The notes: generated by a model from the letters alone, not told the origin. Positions 1 through 9,267 are shown, counted from the stretch's first letter. The stretch is 64,000 bases of DNA from Autumnicola edwardsiae (GCF_031846505.1 NZ_JAVRHP010000003.1:25538-89537), one strand, 5' to 3'. Made by a program: numbers and translations.

Positions 1-7
1 TTGATTA

Positions 8-1486
8 ATGGGGAAGAAATTAACTACCAGGAGTGAAGACTATTCCAAATGGTACAACGAACTGGTTGTAAAAGCCGATCTCGCAGAGAATTCGGCAGTT
101 CGCGGCTGTATGGTGATAAAGCCATATGGTTATGCAATCTGGGAAAAGATGCAGGGCGAATTGGATAGGATGTTTAAGGAAACGGGGCACCAAAATGCTT
201 ATTTTCCGCTATTCGTTCCAAAGAGCCTTTTTGAAGCTGAAGAAAAAAATGCCGAAGGTTTTGCAAAGGAATGTGCGGTTGTAACGCACTATCGCTTAAA
301 GAACAATCCTGACGAGCCGGGAAAATTAATGGTGGATCCCGAAGCAAAGCTTGATGAAGAACTGGTGGTAAGGCCTACTTCTGAAGCAATTATCTGGAAC
401 ACTTATAAAAACTGGGTGCAGTCTTACCGGGATTTGCCCATACTTATCAACCAATGGGCGAATGTTGTACGGTGGGAAATGAGAACACGACTATTTCTTC
501 GTACGGCCGAATTTCTTTGGCAGGAAGGTCATACTGCGCATGCCACCAAGCAGGAAGCCTTGGATGAAGCGATGCAGATGAATGATATTTATGCCACTTT
601 TGCTGAAGAATTTATGGCTATTCCGGTAGTTAAAGGAAGTAAAACTGAAAATGAACGCTTCGCGGGAGCAGAAGAGACGTATTGCATTGAAGCTCTTATG
701 CAGGATGGCAAAGCTTTACAGGCAGGAACGTCTCACTTTCTCGGGCAGAATTTTGCGAAAGCCTTTGATGTAAAATTTGCATCAAAAGAAGGTGGCCTCG
801 AGCATGTATGGGCTACATCGTGGGGGGTTTCTACCAGGCTAATGGGTGCGCTCATTATGACGCACAGTGATGATAACGGGCTTGTACTTCCTCCAAATCT
901 GGCGCCAATTCAGGTGGTTATAGTTCCTATTTATAAAAGCGAAGATCAGTTAGCCCAAATTTCTGAAGTAGCCAATAAGCTAACTTCAGACTTAAGGGCG
1001 AAAGGGATTTCTGTAAAGTATGATGATCGTGATACGCAAAAGCCGGGTTGGAAATTTGCCCAATATGAGCTTCAGGGTGTGCCGGTACGCCTTGCTATTG
1101 GTCCAAAAGATGTTGAAAAAGGAACAGTAGAGTTGGCAAGGAGGGACCTTCTAAGTAAAGAGTTTGTAAATCAGGATGAGGTGGTGGAAAAGGTAAGCGC
1201 ACTAATGACTGAGATGCAGGATTCATTATTTGAAAAAGCTAAATCATTTAGAGATTCTCATGTTACTGAAGTAGATTCTTTTGACGAATTCAAAAAAGTC
1301 TTAAAAGAAAAAGGAGGATTTATTTCTGCTCATTGGGACGGTTCACCAGAAACAGAAAATAAGATAAAAGAACTTACAAAAGCTACAATACGCTGTATAC
1401 CATTTAATCAGGAAAAGGAGGAAGGTAGTTGTGTGCTAACAGGGAAACCTTCTTCCCAGAGGGTACTGTTTGCAAAGGCGTATTAA
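8..1486 (+). CDS. proS: Prolyl-tRNA synthetase, archaeal/eukaryote type
   Basis: Cytoplasmic class II aminoacyl-tRNA synthetase that charges tRNA-Pro. At 492 aa it is the short form without the bacterial editing insertion. Visible class II elements are LVVRPTSEAI (about 120-129), the motif 2 region RTRLFLRTAEFLWQEGHTAH (about 159-178) and GTSHFLGQ (about 240). The anticodon-binding domain follows from about residue 300 (PIQVVIVPIY), and the protein ends in Tyr (FAKAY), as is usual in this subtype. The ATG at 8 is the first in-frame start visible; upstream sequence is cut by the window edge. Two tRNA-Glu genes follow on the same strand from their own promoter. Confidence 0.97.
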   Translation: MGKKLTTRSEDYSKWYNELVVKADLAENSAVRGCMVIKPYGYAIWEKMQGELDRMFKETGHQNAYFPLFVPKSLFEAEEKNAEGFAKECAVVTHYRLKNNPDEPGKLMVDPEAKLDEELVVRPTSEAIIWNTYKNWVQSYRDLPILINQWANVVRWEMRTRLFLRTAEFLWQEGHTAHATKQEALDEAMQMNDIYATFAEEFMAIPVVKGSKTENERFAGAEETYCIEALMQDGKALQAGTSHFLGQNFAKAFDVKFASKEGGLEHVWATSWGVSTRLMGALIMTHSDDNGLVLPPNLAPIQVVIVPIYKSEDQLAQISEVANKLTSDLRAKGISVKYDDRDTQKPGWKFAQYELQGVPVRLAIGPKDVEKGTVELARRDLLSKEFVNQDEVVEKVSALMTEMQDSLFEKAKSFRDSHVTEVDSFDEFKKVLKEKGGFISAHWDGSPETENKIKELTKATIRCIPFNQEKEEGSCVLTGKPSSQRVLFAKAY

Positions 1487-1510
1487 TTTTTAAAATTTTT
1501 TTGTTTCACA

Positions 1511-1541
1511 TTTGCGCCATTCAAAAATAGTTGTATTTTTG
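1511..1541 (+). promoter_or_regulatory. Bacteroidota-type promoter of the tRNA-Glu/rpsT unit
   Basis: TTTG at 1511-1514 is followed after 19 bp by TATTTTTG at 1534-1541, an exact match to the Bacteroidota -33/-7 consensus (TTTG, TAnnTTTG). Transcription should start near 1546, shortly before the first tRNA at 1564. Confidence 0.8.
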
Positions 1542-1563
1542 CATCCGCAATTAAACAAAAAAT

Positions 1564-1635
1564 GGTCCGTTCGTCTAGGGGTTAGGACGCCAGGTTTTCA
1601 TCCTGGTAACAGGGGTTCGATTCCCCTACGGACTA
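1564..1635 (+). tRNA. tRNA-Glu (anticodon UUC), copy 1
   Basis: A complete 72-nt cloverleaf. The acceptor stem GGTCCGT pairs with ACGGACT (one G-U), the anticodon stem CCAGG/CCTGG encloses the loop TTTTCAT with anticodon TTC, and the T-arm is AGGGG TTCGATT CCCCT. The discriminator is A1635. The 3' CCA is not encoded. It is identical to the second copy. Confidence 0.97.
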
Positions 1636-1702
1636 CAACAAGTACAAATTTTGAAATTTGTATTTAAGTGATCGAAAAAGATCGATATTTGAAATAATTC
1701 AT

Positions 1703-1774
1703 GGTCCGTTCGTCTAGGGGTTAGGACGCCAGGTTTTCATCCTGGTAACAGGGGTTCGATTCCCCTACGGACTA
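1703..1774 (+). tRNA. tRNA-Glu (anticodon UUC), copy 2
   Basis: Identical over all 72 nt to the copy at 1564-1635, with the same two bases in front (AT) and one behind (C), while the remaining flanks differ. It lies 67 nt behind copy 1 and 32 nt before rpsT, with no terminator in between, so the three genes are probably co-transcribed. Confidence 0.97.
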
Positions 1775-1806
1775 CTTTTAAGAAAATAATTTAAACAGAA
1801 TTTGTA

Positions 1807-2055
1807 ATGGCAAATCACAAGTCATCGTTAAAGAGGATACGTAGTAATGAGGCTAAGCGTCTTAGAAACCGCTACCAGCACAAAACTACAAGGAATGCTA
1901 TCAAGAAACTGAAGGAAGCTGATAAGAAGGAAGCCGAAGCATTGTTACCTTCTGTAGTTTCTATGGTAGATAAATTAGCGAAGAAGAATATCATTCATGA
2001 CAATAAAGCCGCTAACCTTAAGTCTCAATTGACTAAGCACGTAGCTGCGCTTTAA
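1807..2055 (+). CDS. rpsT: Small ribosomal subunit protein bS20
   Basis: An 82-aa, very Lys/Arg-rich helical protein that binds 16S rRNA in the 30S body. The N-terminus MANHKSSLKRIRSNEAKR and the later NRYQHKTTRNAIKKL and DKLAKKNIIHDNKAANLKSQ are typical of bS20. It follows two tRNA-Glu genes and is closed by a terminator at 2083. The order tRNA-Glu, tRNA-Glu, rpsT suggests coupled output of translation components. Confidence 0.97.
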   Translation: MANHKSSLKRIRSNEAKRLRNRYQHKTTRNAIKKLKEADKKEAEALLPSVVSMVDKLAKKNIIHDNKAANLKSQLTKHVAAL

Positions 2056-2082
2056 ATTTTAATAGTGTTCAGTTTATAAAAG

Positions 2083-2116
2083 AATGCTTTCTGTGAAAAC
2101 GGAAGGCATTTTTTTA
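2083..2116 (+). terminator. Rho-independent terminator of rpsT
   Basis: AATGCTTTC (2083-2091) pairs with GAAGGCATT (2102-2110) with one G-U pair and is followed by a run of seven Ts (2109-2115). It ends the tRNA/rpsT unit ahead of the convergent glsA. Confidence 0.8.
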
Positions 2117-2175
2117 TTACCAAGTATTCGTCGGTTCATGGCAGCATAATAAATTTCTTGCTTAAAGGTTTCAGT

Positions 2176-3090
2176 TTAAAAAACCGAAACTCCTGTGAGT
2201 GTAGTCAACCTTTCCAGTGCTTTCATCCCAAGTTCAGAATTTCCTTTAGGGTTTAAAATAGGGCTCCACACTGCAACCGAATAATTATCTGGGTGGATGG
2301 CCACAATACCACCGCCCACACCACTTTTTCCGGGAAGACCGACTTCAAAACTAAATTCACCGGCTTCATCGTAGAAACCACAGGTTTGCATAAGTGCATT
2401 TATCCGTTTTACAATTTTAGGCTCAATAAAACTCTCACCTGTCTCCAGGATGGTGCCTTTGTTTGCAAAAACCATAAACGCTTTGGCGAGATCCCTGCAG
2501 GACATCGCCAGGGAACACTGGTGAAAATAAAAATCCAGGATTGGATCTACATCACATTTAATGTTTCCCAACGCCTTCATGTAATTTGCCAGGGCAATAT
2601 TTCGATATCCGTTCGATTTTTCTGAAATAGCAATAGTTTCATCATAATGGATATCGTCGTCTCCGGTTATTTTTCTCACAAAAGCCAGAAGATCTTCTTT
2701 AGGATTATCAAGATGGTCTACAAGGATATCTGAAATTACCAGCGCCCCGGCATTAATAAAAGGATTCCGTGGGATTCCGTTTTCCTGCTCAAGCTGGGTA
2801 AGGGAATTAAAAGGATTTCCTGAAGGTTCTACATTTACACGGCGCCAAAGGTCTTCTCCCATAATGTTCATGGTCATCGCCAGCGTAAATACTTTGGTAA
2901 TACTTTGTACAGAAAAATTCTCTTCGCTATCGCCAAAGCTGTAGTGCTGCTTCTTGCCACAATAGAGGTGCATTCCAAACTTTTTTGGATCTACTTTGGC
3001 GAGTTCCGGTATGTAAGAGGCTACTTTGCCGCTTACATCACGATAGCTCATTTCTTCATAAATATTGTCAAGAATTTTCTGATAATCCAT
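2176..3090 (-). CDS. glsA: Glutaminase A
   Basis: Beta-lactamase-fold glutaminase that hydrolyses L-glutamine to glutamate and ammonia. The 304-aa length is standard. The nucleophile is Ser63 in the SxxK motif SVQSITK (Ser63, Lys66); NPFINAGAL and PGKSGVGGG are also conserved in the family. No signal peptide, so it is cytoplasmic. Its start lies 1 nt behind the stop of pepE on the same strand, so the two form an operon that releases amino acids. Confidence 0.96.
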   Translation of the reverse strand: MDYQKILDNIYEEMSYRDVSGKVASYIPELAKVDPKKFGMHLYCGKKQHYSFGDSEENFSVQSITKVFTLAMTMNIMGEDLWRRVNVEPSGNPFNSLTQLEQENGIPRNPFINAGALVISDILVDHLDNPKEDLLAFVRKITGDDDIHYDETIAISEKSNGYRNIALANYMKALGNIKCDVDPILDFYFHQCSLAMSCRDLAKAFMVFANKGTILETGESFIEPKIVKRINALMQTCGFYDEAGEFSFEVGLPGKSGVGGGIVAIHPDNYSVAVWSPILNPKGNSELGMKALERLTTLTGVSVF

Positions 3091-3091
3091 A

Positions 3092-3799
3092 CTAATTAAG
3101 ATCGGTTAAAGCACTATTTGTCTCTATTTCGTAAGGTAATTTATCCTTTTCAAAGATTCGGGCACTAAGGCTTCCTTTTAACGTTATTTTATCACCGGCA
3201 ATCTCCAGCCAACTTCCCTCTCTAAGGCCTGCTACCGGCTGGGAATTTATACTATGGAATTCTTTTATGCGGGTCTCCCTGGTTTCCCCTTTGTGAGTAG
3301 AATTTTTATCAGGATCTAAATAGTGGGGATTAATATTGAAAGGAACAATTCCCAGCGTTTTAAAGCTGGGGGGATAAACTATAGGCATATCGTTGGTGGT
3401 TTGCATCGTTAACCCGGTAATGTTGGTGCCTGCACTTGTTCCCAGGTAAGCGGCTCCCGAAAATATTGCCTCTCTAAGCGGCTGCATTAATTTTTTCCGG
3501 TATAATTCTGAAACTAACAAAAAAGTGTTTCCGCCCCCGGTAAAAATACCTTTGGCATTTTTTATAGCACCTTCGGGATCTTCAAATTCATGGATTCCCT
3601 TTAGGTCGATATTTGCCATTTTGAAGGCATCACCCGCTTTTTTAGTATATTCATCAAGAGAAATGCCTCCGGGCCTTGCAAAAGGAATAAAAATGACTTC
3701 GGAAGCTCCTTTATATAGATTTTTTATCTCCGGAAGCAGGTATTCCAGGTAATGCTGGCCATGTAAGGTGGAAGTACTGGCAAGAATTGCGTTTTTCAT
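3092..3799 (-). CDS. pepE: Dipeptidase E (peptidase S51, aspartyl dipeptidase)
   Basis: A 235-aa serine peptidase of the S51 family that cleaves N-terminal Asp dipeptides in the cytoplasm. The nucleophile is Ser122 in LGTSAGTN, preceded by the glycine-rich TGGGNTF (about 87-93); the NPHYLDPD segment carries the conserved His. Length matches E. coli PepE (about 229 aa). First gene of the pepE-glsA operon. A near-consensus -7 element (TACTTTTA) lies upstream. Confidence 0.92.
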   Translation of the reverse strand: MKNAILASTSTLHGQHYLEYLLPEIKNLYKGASEVIFIPFARPGGISLDEYTKKAGDAFKMANIDLKGIHEFEDPEGAIKNAKGIFTGGGNTFLLVSELYRKKLMQPLREAIFSGAAYLGTSAGTNITGLTMQTTNDMPIVYPPSFKTLGIVPFNINPHYLDPDKNSTHKGETRETRIKEFHSINSQPVAGLREGSWLEIAGDKITLKGSLSARIFEKDKLPYEIETNSALTDLN

Positions 3800-3896
3800 A
3801 GTTTTATTTTTTGTAAAAGTAGAAAAATTGACTTTTTAAGAGGAATTTAGACTGCTATTTGTAATTATTAGAGGGAACTATTGTTACTTTATAAGA

Positions 3897-4685
3897 ATGA
3901 AAGTATTGTGGATTAAATTTCTTGTCCTTTTTCTTGTTTTACTCTCCTTTGAAACGGGTGCACAGGAAAACCGTACCTTTTTGGATGGCCGTATACTTGT
4001 GCCGCCTGGCGATGATGCCGGTGGAATTACCATTTTCAATATAAATGCACGCGCCGGAACAATTACTGACGAAAATGGGGATTTCCAGATACAGGCCCGG
4101 GAAAGTGATAGCCTGTTTTTTTCAGCAGTACAATTTGAAGATTTTACCATCGTAGTTACAGCAAACCTTATAGAAGAACGTACAATGACCATTAATCTGA
4201 ATGCTGCCGTTAATGACCTTCCCGAGGTGCGAATAAGTGATCTTTCAGGAATTATTGAGGTAGATGCAAAAAGGATCAGGGTAATAGGTGGCGAAAAACA
4301 ATGGGTTGCCGCCCCGGAACTGCAGCGGCTTAAAAGTATGCCCCAGCGTTACCGCTCTAATTATGTGCGCAACGATGCGATGGGAAATGTAACGGCAAGT
4401 GATTACCAGGGCCTTAATTTTGCGAATATTTTTAGAGCGGTTTTTAGTAAAAAGAAAGAAAAGGAGCCACAACTTTCTCCGGAAAGGCTGGCCGACCAGA
4501 TTTGGTTTCGTTTTGGGCAGGATTTCTTTGAAGAAACCCTTAATATTGCAAAAGAACATACCAGTGACTTCCTTTTTTACGTTATAGATAATGGCCTCAC
4601 CCAGAAAATGTTTTATACTAAGAACGATCTGGAAATAATGCAGTTTCTTTTTGAACAAAAAGAGCATTACAGGCAGGAACATTAA
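3897..4685 (+). CDS. Secreted protein with carboxypeptidase-regulatory-like domain (paralogue 1)
   Basis: A 262-aa protein whose Sec signal peptide (about residues 1-23) ends in TGAQ. Residues about 25-95 look like a carboxypeptidase-regulatory/TonB-receptor N-terminal beta-sandwich: an IxVPPGDDAGGITIFN segment, then GTITDENGDFQI and a DLPEVRIS finish. The C-terminal half, with RFGQDFFEETLNIAKEHTSDFLFYVI, is alpha-helical. The next two genes are paralogues. The function is not known; it is probably periplasmic or surface-exposed. It is transcribed toward DUF6702 and an M1 peptidase. Confidence 0.75.
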   Translation: MKVLWIKFLVLFLVLLSFETGAQENRTFLDGRILVPPGDDAGGITIFNINARAGTITDENGDFQIQARESDSLFFSAVQFEDFTIVVTANLIEERTMTINLNAAVNDLPEVRISDLSGIIEVDAKRIRVIGGEKQWVAAPELQRLKSMPQRYRSNYVRNDAMGNVTASDYQGLNFANIFRAVFSKKKEKEPQLSPERLADQIWFRFGQDFFEETLNIAKEHTSDFLFYVIDNGLTQKMFYTKNDLEIMQFLFEQKEHYRQEH

Positions 4686-4713
4686 TAATTGCAAAAAATT
4701 CTACTTCTTTTTT

Positions 4714-5511
4714 ATGCTGAAACCTTGTCTTGCACTCATTCTTCTTTTGCTTCCATTTCTAAATTTTGCTCAGGAAAGTATTCAGCTAAAAGGAAAAATA
4801 ACCAACGATTCTCTTGAAGGTTCTTTTATAAACATCATTAATACTACTACCAATACCGGTACGATAAATTCGGCTTCGGGAGAATTCGAAATCAGGGTAC
4901 GGCTTAATGATACCTTGCAGTTTTCCTCTATTCAGTATGAAAAACTGGAGGTTGCAATAACGCCGATAATAATGGAAGCTGAATATTTAAAGGTACTCCT
5001 GGTGCCGGGAATAAGTGAACTGGACGAAGTGAAAATAAGTAACATCGATCTTACCGGCAATTTAAACCGTGATATCGGTAATATGGACGCCTATAGCATC
5101 TCGCAATTCGGCATTCCTAATGCCAACAGGGAAACACTAAGTGCTGCAGAAAGGCGGCTTCAAGCTGCAACATCAACCTCTGTATCTACGTCTCTTTTGG
5201 GTGGAGGCGCAGGAGGAGCAGTTGGACTCGATCCTTTGTTTAATGCAATTTCCGGAAGGACAAAAAAGTTGAAGAAAATAGTGGCAAATGAAAAACTTCA
5301 GCAGATGGTGGAAAAAGGTGTCGATGCTTTTTCTACCCGTTTTTTTGTTGAAGAATTAAAAATTCCGGAGGATAAAATAATTAATTTCGTTTATTATTGT
5401 GCAGAAAATCATCAGTTGAAGTACCTTCTAAAGGACGAAAAAAGATTGGATTTGCTGGAGTTTTACATGAAGTATGCACCGGTCTTCCTGGGATTAAAAG
5501 CTTCAGAATAG
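4714..5511 (+). CDS. Secreted protein with carboxypeptidase-regulatory-like domain (paralogue 2)
   Basis: A 265-aa protein. I chose the ATG at 4714 because it opens directly into a signal peptide (MLKPCLALILLLLPFLNFAQ); an in-frame ATG at 4651 would add 21 non-signal residues and overlap paralogue 1. The N-terminal domain QLKGKITNDSLEGSFINI matches paralogue 3 almost residue for residue, as does the C-terminal KIPEDKIINFVYYCAE segment. A low-complexity Thr/Ser/Gly stretch (STSVSTSLLGGGAGGAVG) sits in the middle. Function unknown. Confidence 0.75.
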   Translation: MLKPCLALILLLLPFLNFAQESIQLKGKITNDSLEGSFINIINTTTNTGTINSASGEFEIRVRLNDTLQFSSIQYEKLEVAITPIIMEAEYLKVLLVPGISELDEVKISNIDLTGNLNRDIGNMDAYSISQFGIPNANRETLSAAERRLQAATSTSVSTSLLGGGAGGAVGLDPLFNAISGRTKKLKKIVANEKLQQMVEKGVDAFSTRFFVEELKIPEDKIINFVYYCAENHQLKYLLKDEKRLDLLEFYMKYAPVFLGLKASE

Positions 5512-5556
5512 ATTCTGTTTACATGTACATATCATCATCATCATCAGGTCCCGCCA

Positions 5557-6339
5557 ATGAAATTTGTTTTTAACCTGGAAAGCTTTTGCCGGAGTGCAAT
5601 TCTATTAGTTTTATTTTGCTTTTGCAGTTTCTCCCAGGTTCTGGCCCAGGAAAGTATAAAGCTTCAGGGCAAAATTATAAATGATTCTCTGGAAAGCAGT
5701 TTTATAAATATTATTAATAAGACAACCAAAACCGGGACAATCAATTCTTCTTCCGGAGCCTTCGAGATTGTGGTAAGGGAGAAGGATACGTTACAATTTT
5801 CTTCGATTCAATATGAAAAACGAGAGGTGGTAATTAATGCCATGATTTTTAAATCTGGTTATCTTGAAGTCGAACTGCTTCCGGGGATAAATGAACTGGA
5901 TGAGGTGAAGATCAGTAATATAACCTTAACCGGAAATCTGGCCGGTGATATTTCAAAAATGGACATTATCGAGGATAATTTTGGTTTTAAACGCGTTGAC
6001 CGAAAGGAAAGAACAATTGGCGAGCGAAAACTTTCGGCTTATGGTGGCAGCCCCATAAATTTTCTCCTTGGGCATCTAAACGGAGATATAAAGATGCTGA
6101 AGAAAGTCCGGAAAAATGAAAAACTTCGGGCGATAGTGCATAAAGCAGAAGGAATGGTACCGATTTCTTTTTATAGAGATGATCTTAAAATACCTGAAGC
6201 TGACATAATTAATTTCTTCTATTTTTGTGCTGAAGAGCCGCAGTTTAATGATCTGCTGAGCGAAGAAAAAGTAATAGAGCTTATGGAATATTATAAGAAG
6301 CGCGCTCCAGATTTTCTTCAAATATATAATTTGGACTGA
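5557..6339 (+). CDS. Secreted protein with carboxypeptidase-regulatory-like domain (paralogue 3)
   Basis: A 260-aa protein whose signal peptide ends around LAQ (about residue 30), followed by the same KLQGKIINDSLESSFINI domain and KIPEADIINFFYFCAE tail as paralogue 2. The central part differs, which suggests duplication followed by divergence of the middle. Forty-five bp separate it from paralogue 2, including a short ATC repeat (about 5530-5544). Function unknown; the context with DUF6702 and an M1 peptidase suggests a periplasmic or outer-membrane role. Confidence 0.75.
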   Translation: MKFVFNLESFCRSAILLVLFCFCSFSQVLAQESIKLQGKIINDSLESSFINIINKTTKTGTINSSSGAFEIVVREKDTLQFSSIQYEKREVVINAMIFKSGYLEVELLPGINELDEVKISNITLTGNLAGDISKMDIIEDNFGFKRVDRKERTIGERKLSAYGGSPINFLLGHLNGDIKMLKKVRKNEKLRAIVHKAEGMVPISFYRDDLKIPEADIINFFYFCAEEPQFNDLLSEEKVIELMEYYKKRAPDFLQIYNLD

Positions 6340-6368
6340 AGTTTGTTTAAATTTGAAAAAAATCCTGA

Positions 6369-6875
6369 ATGAAAAAGATCACCCTGGTCCTGATTTGCTT
6401 TTTATCTTTATCTTCTTTTAAGGCAAACAGATCTCACGAATTTTATTTGAGTGTAACAGAGCTTGAATACAAAAAGGATGCAGGTACGTTTCAAATTATT
6501 AGCCGTGTTTTTATTGATGATTTTCAGAAAGTACTCAACAAGCGTTATGGGAAAAACATTAGTCTTTCTCATGAGAAGGAGACAGGCGATGTAGAAAACA
6601 GCATTAATAAATACCTTTCGCAAAAGTTGCAGATCCAAATAAACGGAGAAAAATTTCAGCTTAATTACCTGGGGAAAGAATACGAAGGTGACCAGCTAAT
6701 CCTTTATGTTGAGGTGAAAAATGTGCCGGATTTTAATCGAATTGAAGTCACAAATGCGATTTTAACCGACCTTTACGATGATCAGAAAAATGTGGTACAT
6801 GTAAAAAAGGGGGAGCAATTAAAGAGCCTTTTACTTGAAAAAGACCAGGACAGTGGTGTCATAAATTTTGGGTAA
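6369..6875 (+). CDS. DUF6702-like exported protein
   Basis: A 168-aa protein with a short N-terminal hydrophobic signal (MKKITLVLICFLSLSSF). The body is beta-rich, beginning HEFYLSVTELEYKKDAGTFQI and carrying EGDQLILYVEVKNVPDFNRIEVTNAILTDLYDDQ-like repeats. I recognise it as the small family that commonly precedes M1 peptidases in Flavobacteriia (DUF6702); its function is not established. It starts 29 bp after paralogue 3 and 60 bp before the M1 peptidase, consistent with one transcript. Confidence 0.65.
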   Translation: MKKITLVLICFLSLSSFKANRSHEFYLSVTELEYKKDAGTFQIISRVFIDDFQKVLNKRYGKNISLSHEKETGDVENSINKYLSQKLQIQINGEKFQLNYLGKEYEGDQLILYVEVKNVPDFNRIEVTNAILTDLYDDQKNVVHVKKGEQLKSLLLEKDQDSGVINFG

Positions 6876-6935
6876 TAAGTATTCAATAGAAATGAAAATA
6901 TTACTTTTAGCAATCTTTAAATTAAATATTAGTTA

Positions 6936-9248
6936 ATGAGAACAATGAGATTAGTATGTTCAGTATTTTGTATGTTCCTGTTTGCCGGAGTTAATGCTCA
7001 GGAAAACAATGGGGAAAGCCAGGAGCCGCAGAGGCAGGAGGGGCATATAAACCAGAACAAATTCCGACAACTTTATCAGATTTTTTCAACTCCAAACCAG
7101 TATCGTACGGCATCAGGAGCTCCGGGCCCTGCTTATTATCAGAATCAGGCAGATTATAAGATGGACATTGTGCTGGATGATGAAAATACAAGGCTTGATG
7201 GAGAGGAAACAATTACTTACCACAATAATTCCCCCGAAGAACTTGCTTATTTATGGGTGCAACTGGACCAAAACATTCGGAAGAAAGATGCTCCGGCCCT
7301 GGAGAAAGATCCAAGTGGAATGACGCCTGTTTCCACTCCGGGACGTTTTGTTAATCGATATCTTGAAGAGCCCTTTGATGGAGGTTTTAATATTGAAGAA
7401 GTCTCAAGAAACGGGCAACCGTTGGATTATACAATAAACCAGACGATGATGAGGATTGATCTTCCCGAAGCTTTAAAGTCGGGCGAGAGTTATACGTTCA
7501 CTATTAAATGGTGGTATAACGTCAACAACCACGTTACCAACAGGGCACGTTCTGGATATGAATATTTTCCTGAAGATGGAAACAGGGCTTATGTTATTGC
7601 ACAGTTTTTCCCCAGGATGGCAGTTTATAATGACGTAGAAGGCTGGCAGAACATGCAGTTTTGGGGTAGTGGGGAGTTCGCGCTTCCGTTTGGAGACTAC
7701 GAGGTGAATATCACAGTACCTGCAGATCACATCATGGAAGCTACAGGTGAACTTCAAAACCGAAAGGAAGTCTATTCCCGGGAGATGATGAACCGTTATG
7801 AGCAGGCAAAGAAATCTTTTGATAAGCCGGTAATGATTGTGACCCAGGAAGAAGCCGAAGAGGCTGAACAGGGATCTGCCAACAGGACGAAGACCTGGAC
7901 CTATAAAGCCGAAATGGTAAGGGATTTTGCTTTTTCTACGTCAAGAAAGTTTATCCTGGATATGATGGCTGTAGATGTTATGGGAAAAGATGTTATGGCA
8001 GTTTCTTTATATCCTAAAGAAGGCAACCCGCTTTGGGAGCAGTGGTCTACAAGAGCAGTGGCAAGCACGCTGCAAAGTTACTCAAACCATACTTTCCGGT
8101 ACCCTTATCATAAAGCGGTTTCTGTACATGCAAAAAATCAGGGGATGGAATATCCAATGATTTGCTGGAATTATGGACGTCCCGATGAGAATGGAGAATA
8201 CAGCGATAGGGTGAAATTTGGGATGATAAGTGTAATTATTCACGAAGTGGGGCATAATTATTTCCCTATGATTGTAAACAGTGATGAGCGCCAGTGGGGC
8301 TGGATGGACGAAGGTTTAAACACCTTTACACAATTTCTTGCAGAGCAAAAATTTGCTGAAGAATATCCCGAAGCTATAGCTCCATTGGATGAGTATCCTT
8401 CCAGAAGAGGTATACCTTCCAAAATTATTCCTTATATGAAAGGAGATCAGAGCTTTATCGCTCCAATCATGTCTAATCCGGAAGAAGTTCATCAACTGGG
8501 GAACAATGCCTATGGAAAGCCCGCCACAGCTCTAAATATCCTTAGGGAAACTGTAATGGGGCGTGAATTATTTGATTATGCTTACGCCACTTATGCGCAA
8601 CGATGGATGTTTAAACATCCAACGCCTGAAGATTTTTTCAGGACTATGGAAGATGCTTCAGGTGTAGACCTGGATTGGTTCTGGAATGGATGGTTTTATG
8701 GCACCGAAAATGTGGATATTGGAATTGAGCGGGTTCAGAAGTTATTCGTTACAGACAAACCTACAGAACAGGCTTTGGAATTTTTAAGAGGCCAGGGAAT
8801 TTCAAATGCTGATGACATAGATGCACTCTATGTAGTTGAAGAAGGTGGTGAAGGTTTTGAGGAAACGATGAAAGGGCAATCTGTATTAGAGAACGCCCCA
8901 TCCCTTAACGAATATATAATGGATAACTTTTCTGCGGAAGAGCGCCAGAATTTTACAATTCCGAACTACTTCTACCAAATTGTCTTTGAAAAACCGGGAG
9001 GATTGGTAATGCCGCTTATCGTAGAATACGAATATGCCGATGGTACTTCTGAAAAGGTTACTTATCCTGCACAAATCTGGAGAAAAAATGATGATCGTGT
9101 GAGCAAAGCCATTGCTACCGATAAGGAAATTGTGAAAGTAACCATAGATCCCGACCTGGAAACTGCAGATGTTGACCTGTCTAATAATACATGGCCAGAG
9201 AATGAGACAAAGAACCAGTTTGAACAGTTTAAAGAAAATGCAGACTAA
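6936..9248 (+). CDS. M1 family zinc metallopeptidase, secreted
   Basis: A 770-aa aminopeptidase-type enzyme. The signal peptide (about 1-21) ends in VNAQ. An N-terminal beta-saddle domain is followed by the gluzincin site HEVGH (436-440), with the third zinc ligand Glu459 in WMDEGLNTF, spaced 18 residues from the second His as in M1 enzymes. GMEYP (the M1 GAMEN position) lies upstream. It probably trims peptides in the periplasm or at the surface. It is last in a possible operon with three secreted paralogues and DUF6702 and is followed by a strong terminator. Confidence 0.92.
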   Translation: MRTMRLVCSVFCMFLFAGVNAQENNGESQEPQRQEGHINQNKFRQLYQIFSTPNQYRTASGAPGPAYYQNQADYKMDIVLDDENTRLDGEETITYHNNSPEELAYLWVQLDQNIRKKDAPALEKDPSGMTPVSTPGRFVNRYLEEPFDGGFNIEEVSRNGQPLDYTINQTMMRIDLPEALKSGESYTFTIKWWYNVNNHVTNRARSGYEYFPEDGNRAYVIAQFFPRMAVYNDVEGWQNMQFWGSGEFALPFGDYEVNITVPADHIMEATGELQNRKEVYSREMMNRYEQAKKSFDKPVMIVTQEEAEEAEQGSANRTKTWTYKAEMVRDFAFSTSRKFILDMMAVDVMGKDVMAVSLYPKEGNPLWEQWSTRAVASTLQSYSNHTFRYPYHKAVSVHAKNQGMEYPMICWNYGRPDENGEYSDRVKFGMISVIIHEVGHNYFPMIVNSDERQWGWMDEGLNTFTQFLAEQKFAEEYPEAIAPLDEYPSRRGIPSKIIPYMKGDQSFIAPIMSNPEEVHQLGNNAYGKPATALNILRETVMGRELFDYAYATYAQRWMFKHPTPEDFFRTMEDASGVDLDWFWNGWFYGTENVDIGIERVQKLFVTDKPTEQALEFLRGQGISNADDIDALYVVEEGGEGFEETMKGQSVLENAPSLNEYIMDNFSAEERQNFTIPNYFYQIVFEKPGGLVMPLIVEYEYADGTSEKVTYPAQIWRKNDDRVSKAIATDKEIVKVTIDPDLETADVDLSNNTWPENETKNQFEQFKENAD

Positions 9249-9267
9249 ATTTTTAACTTAAAATATT

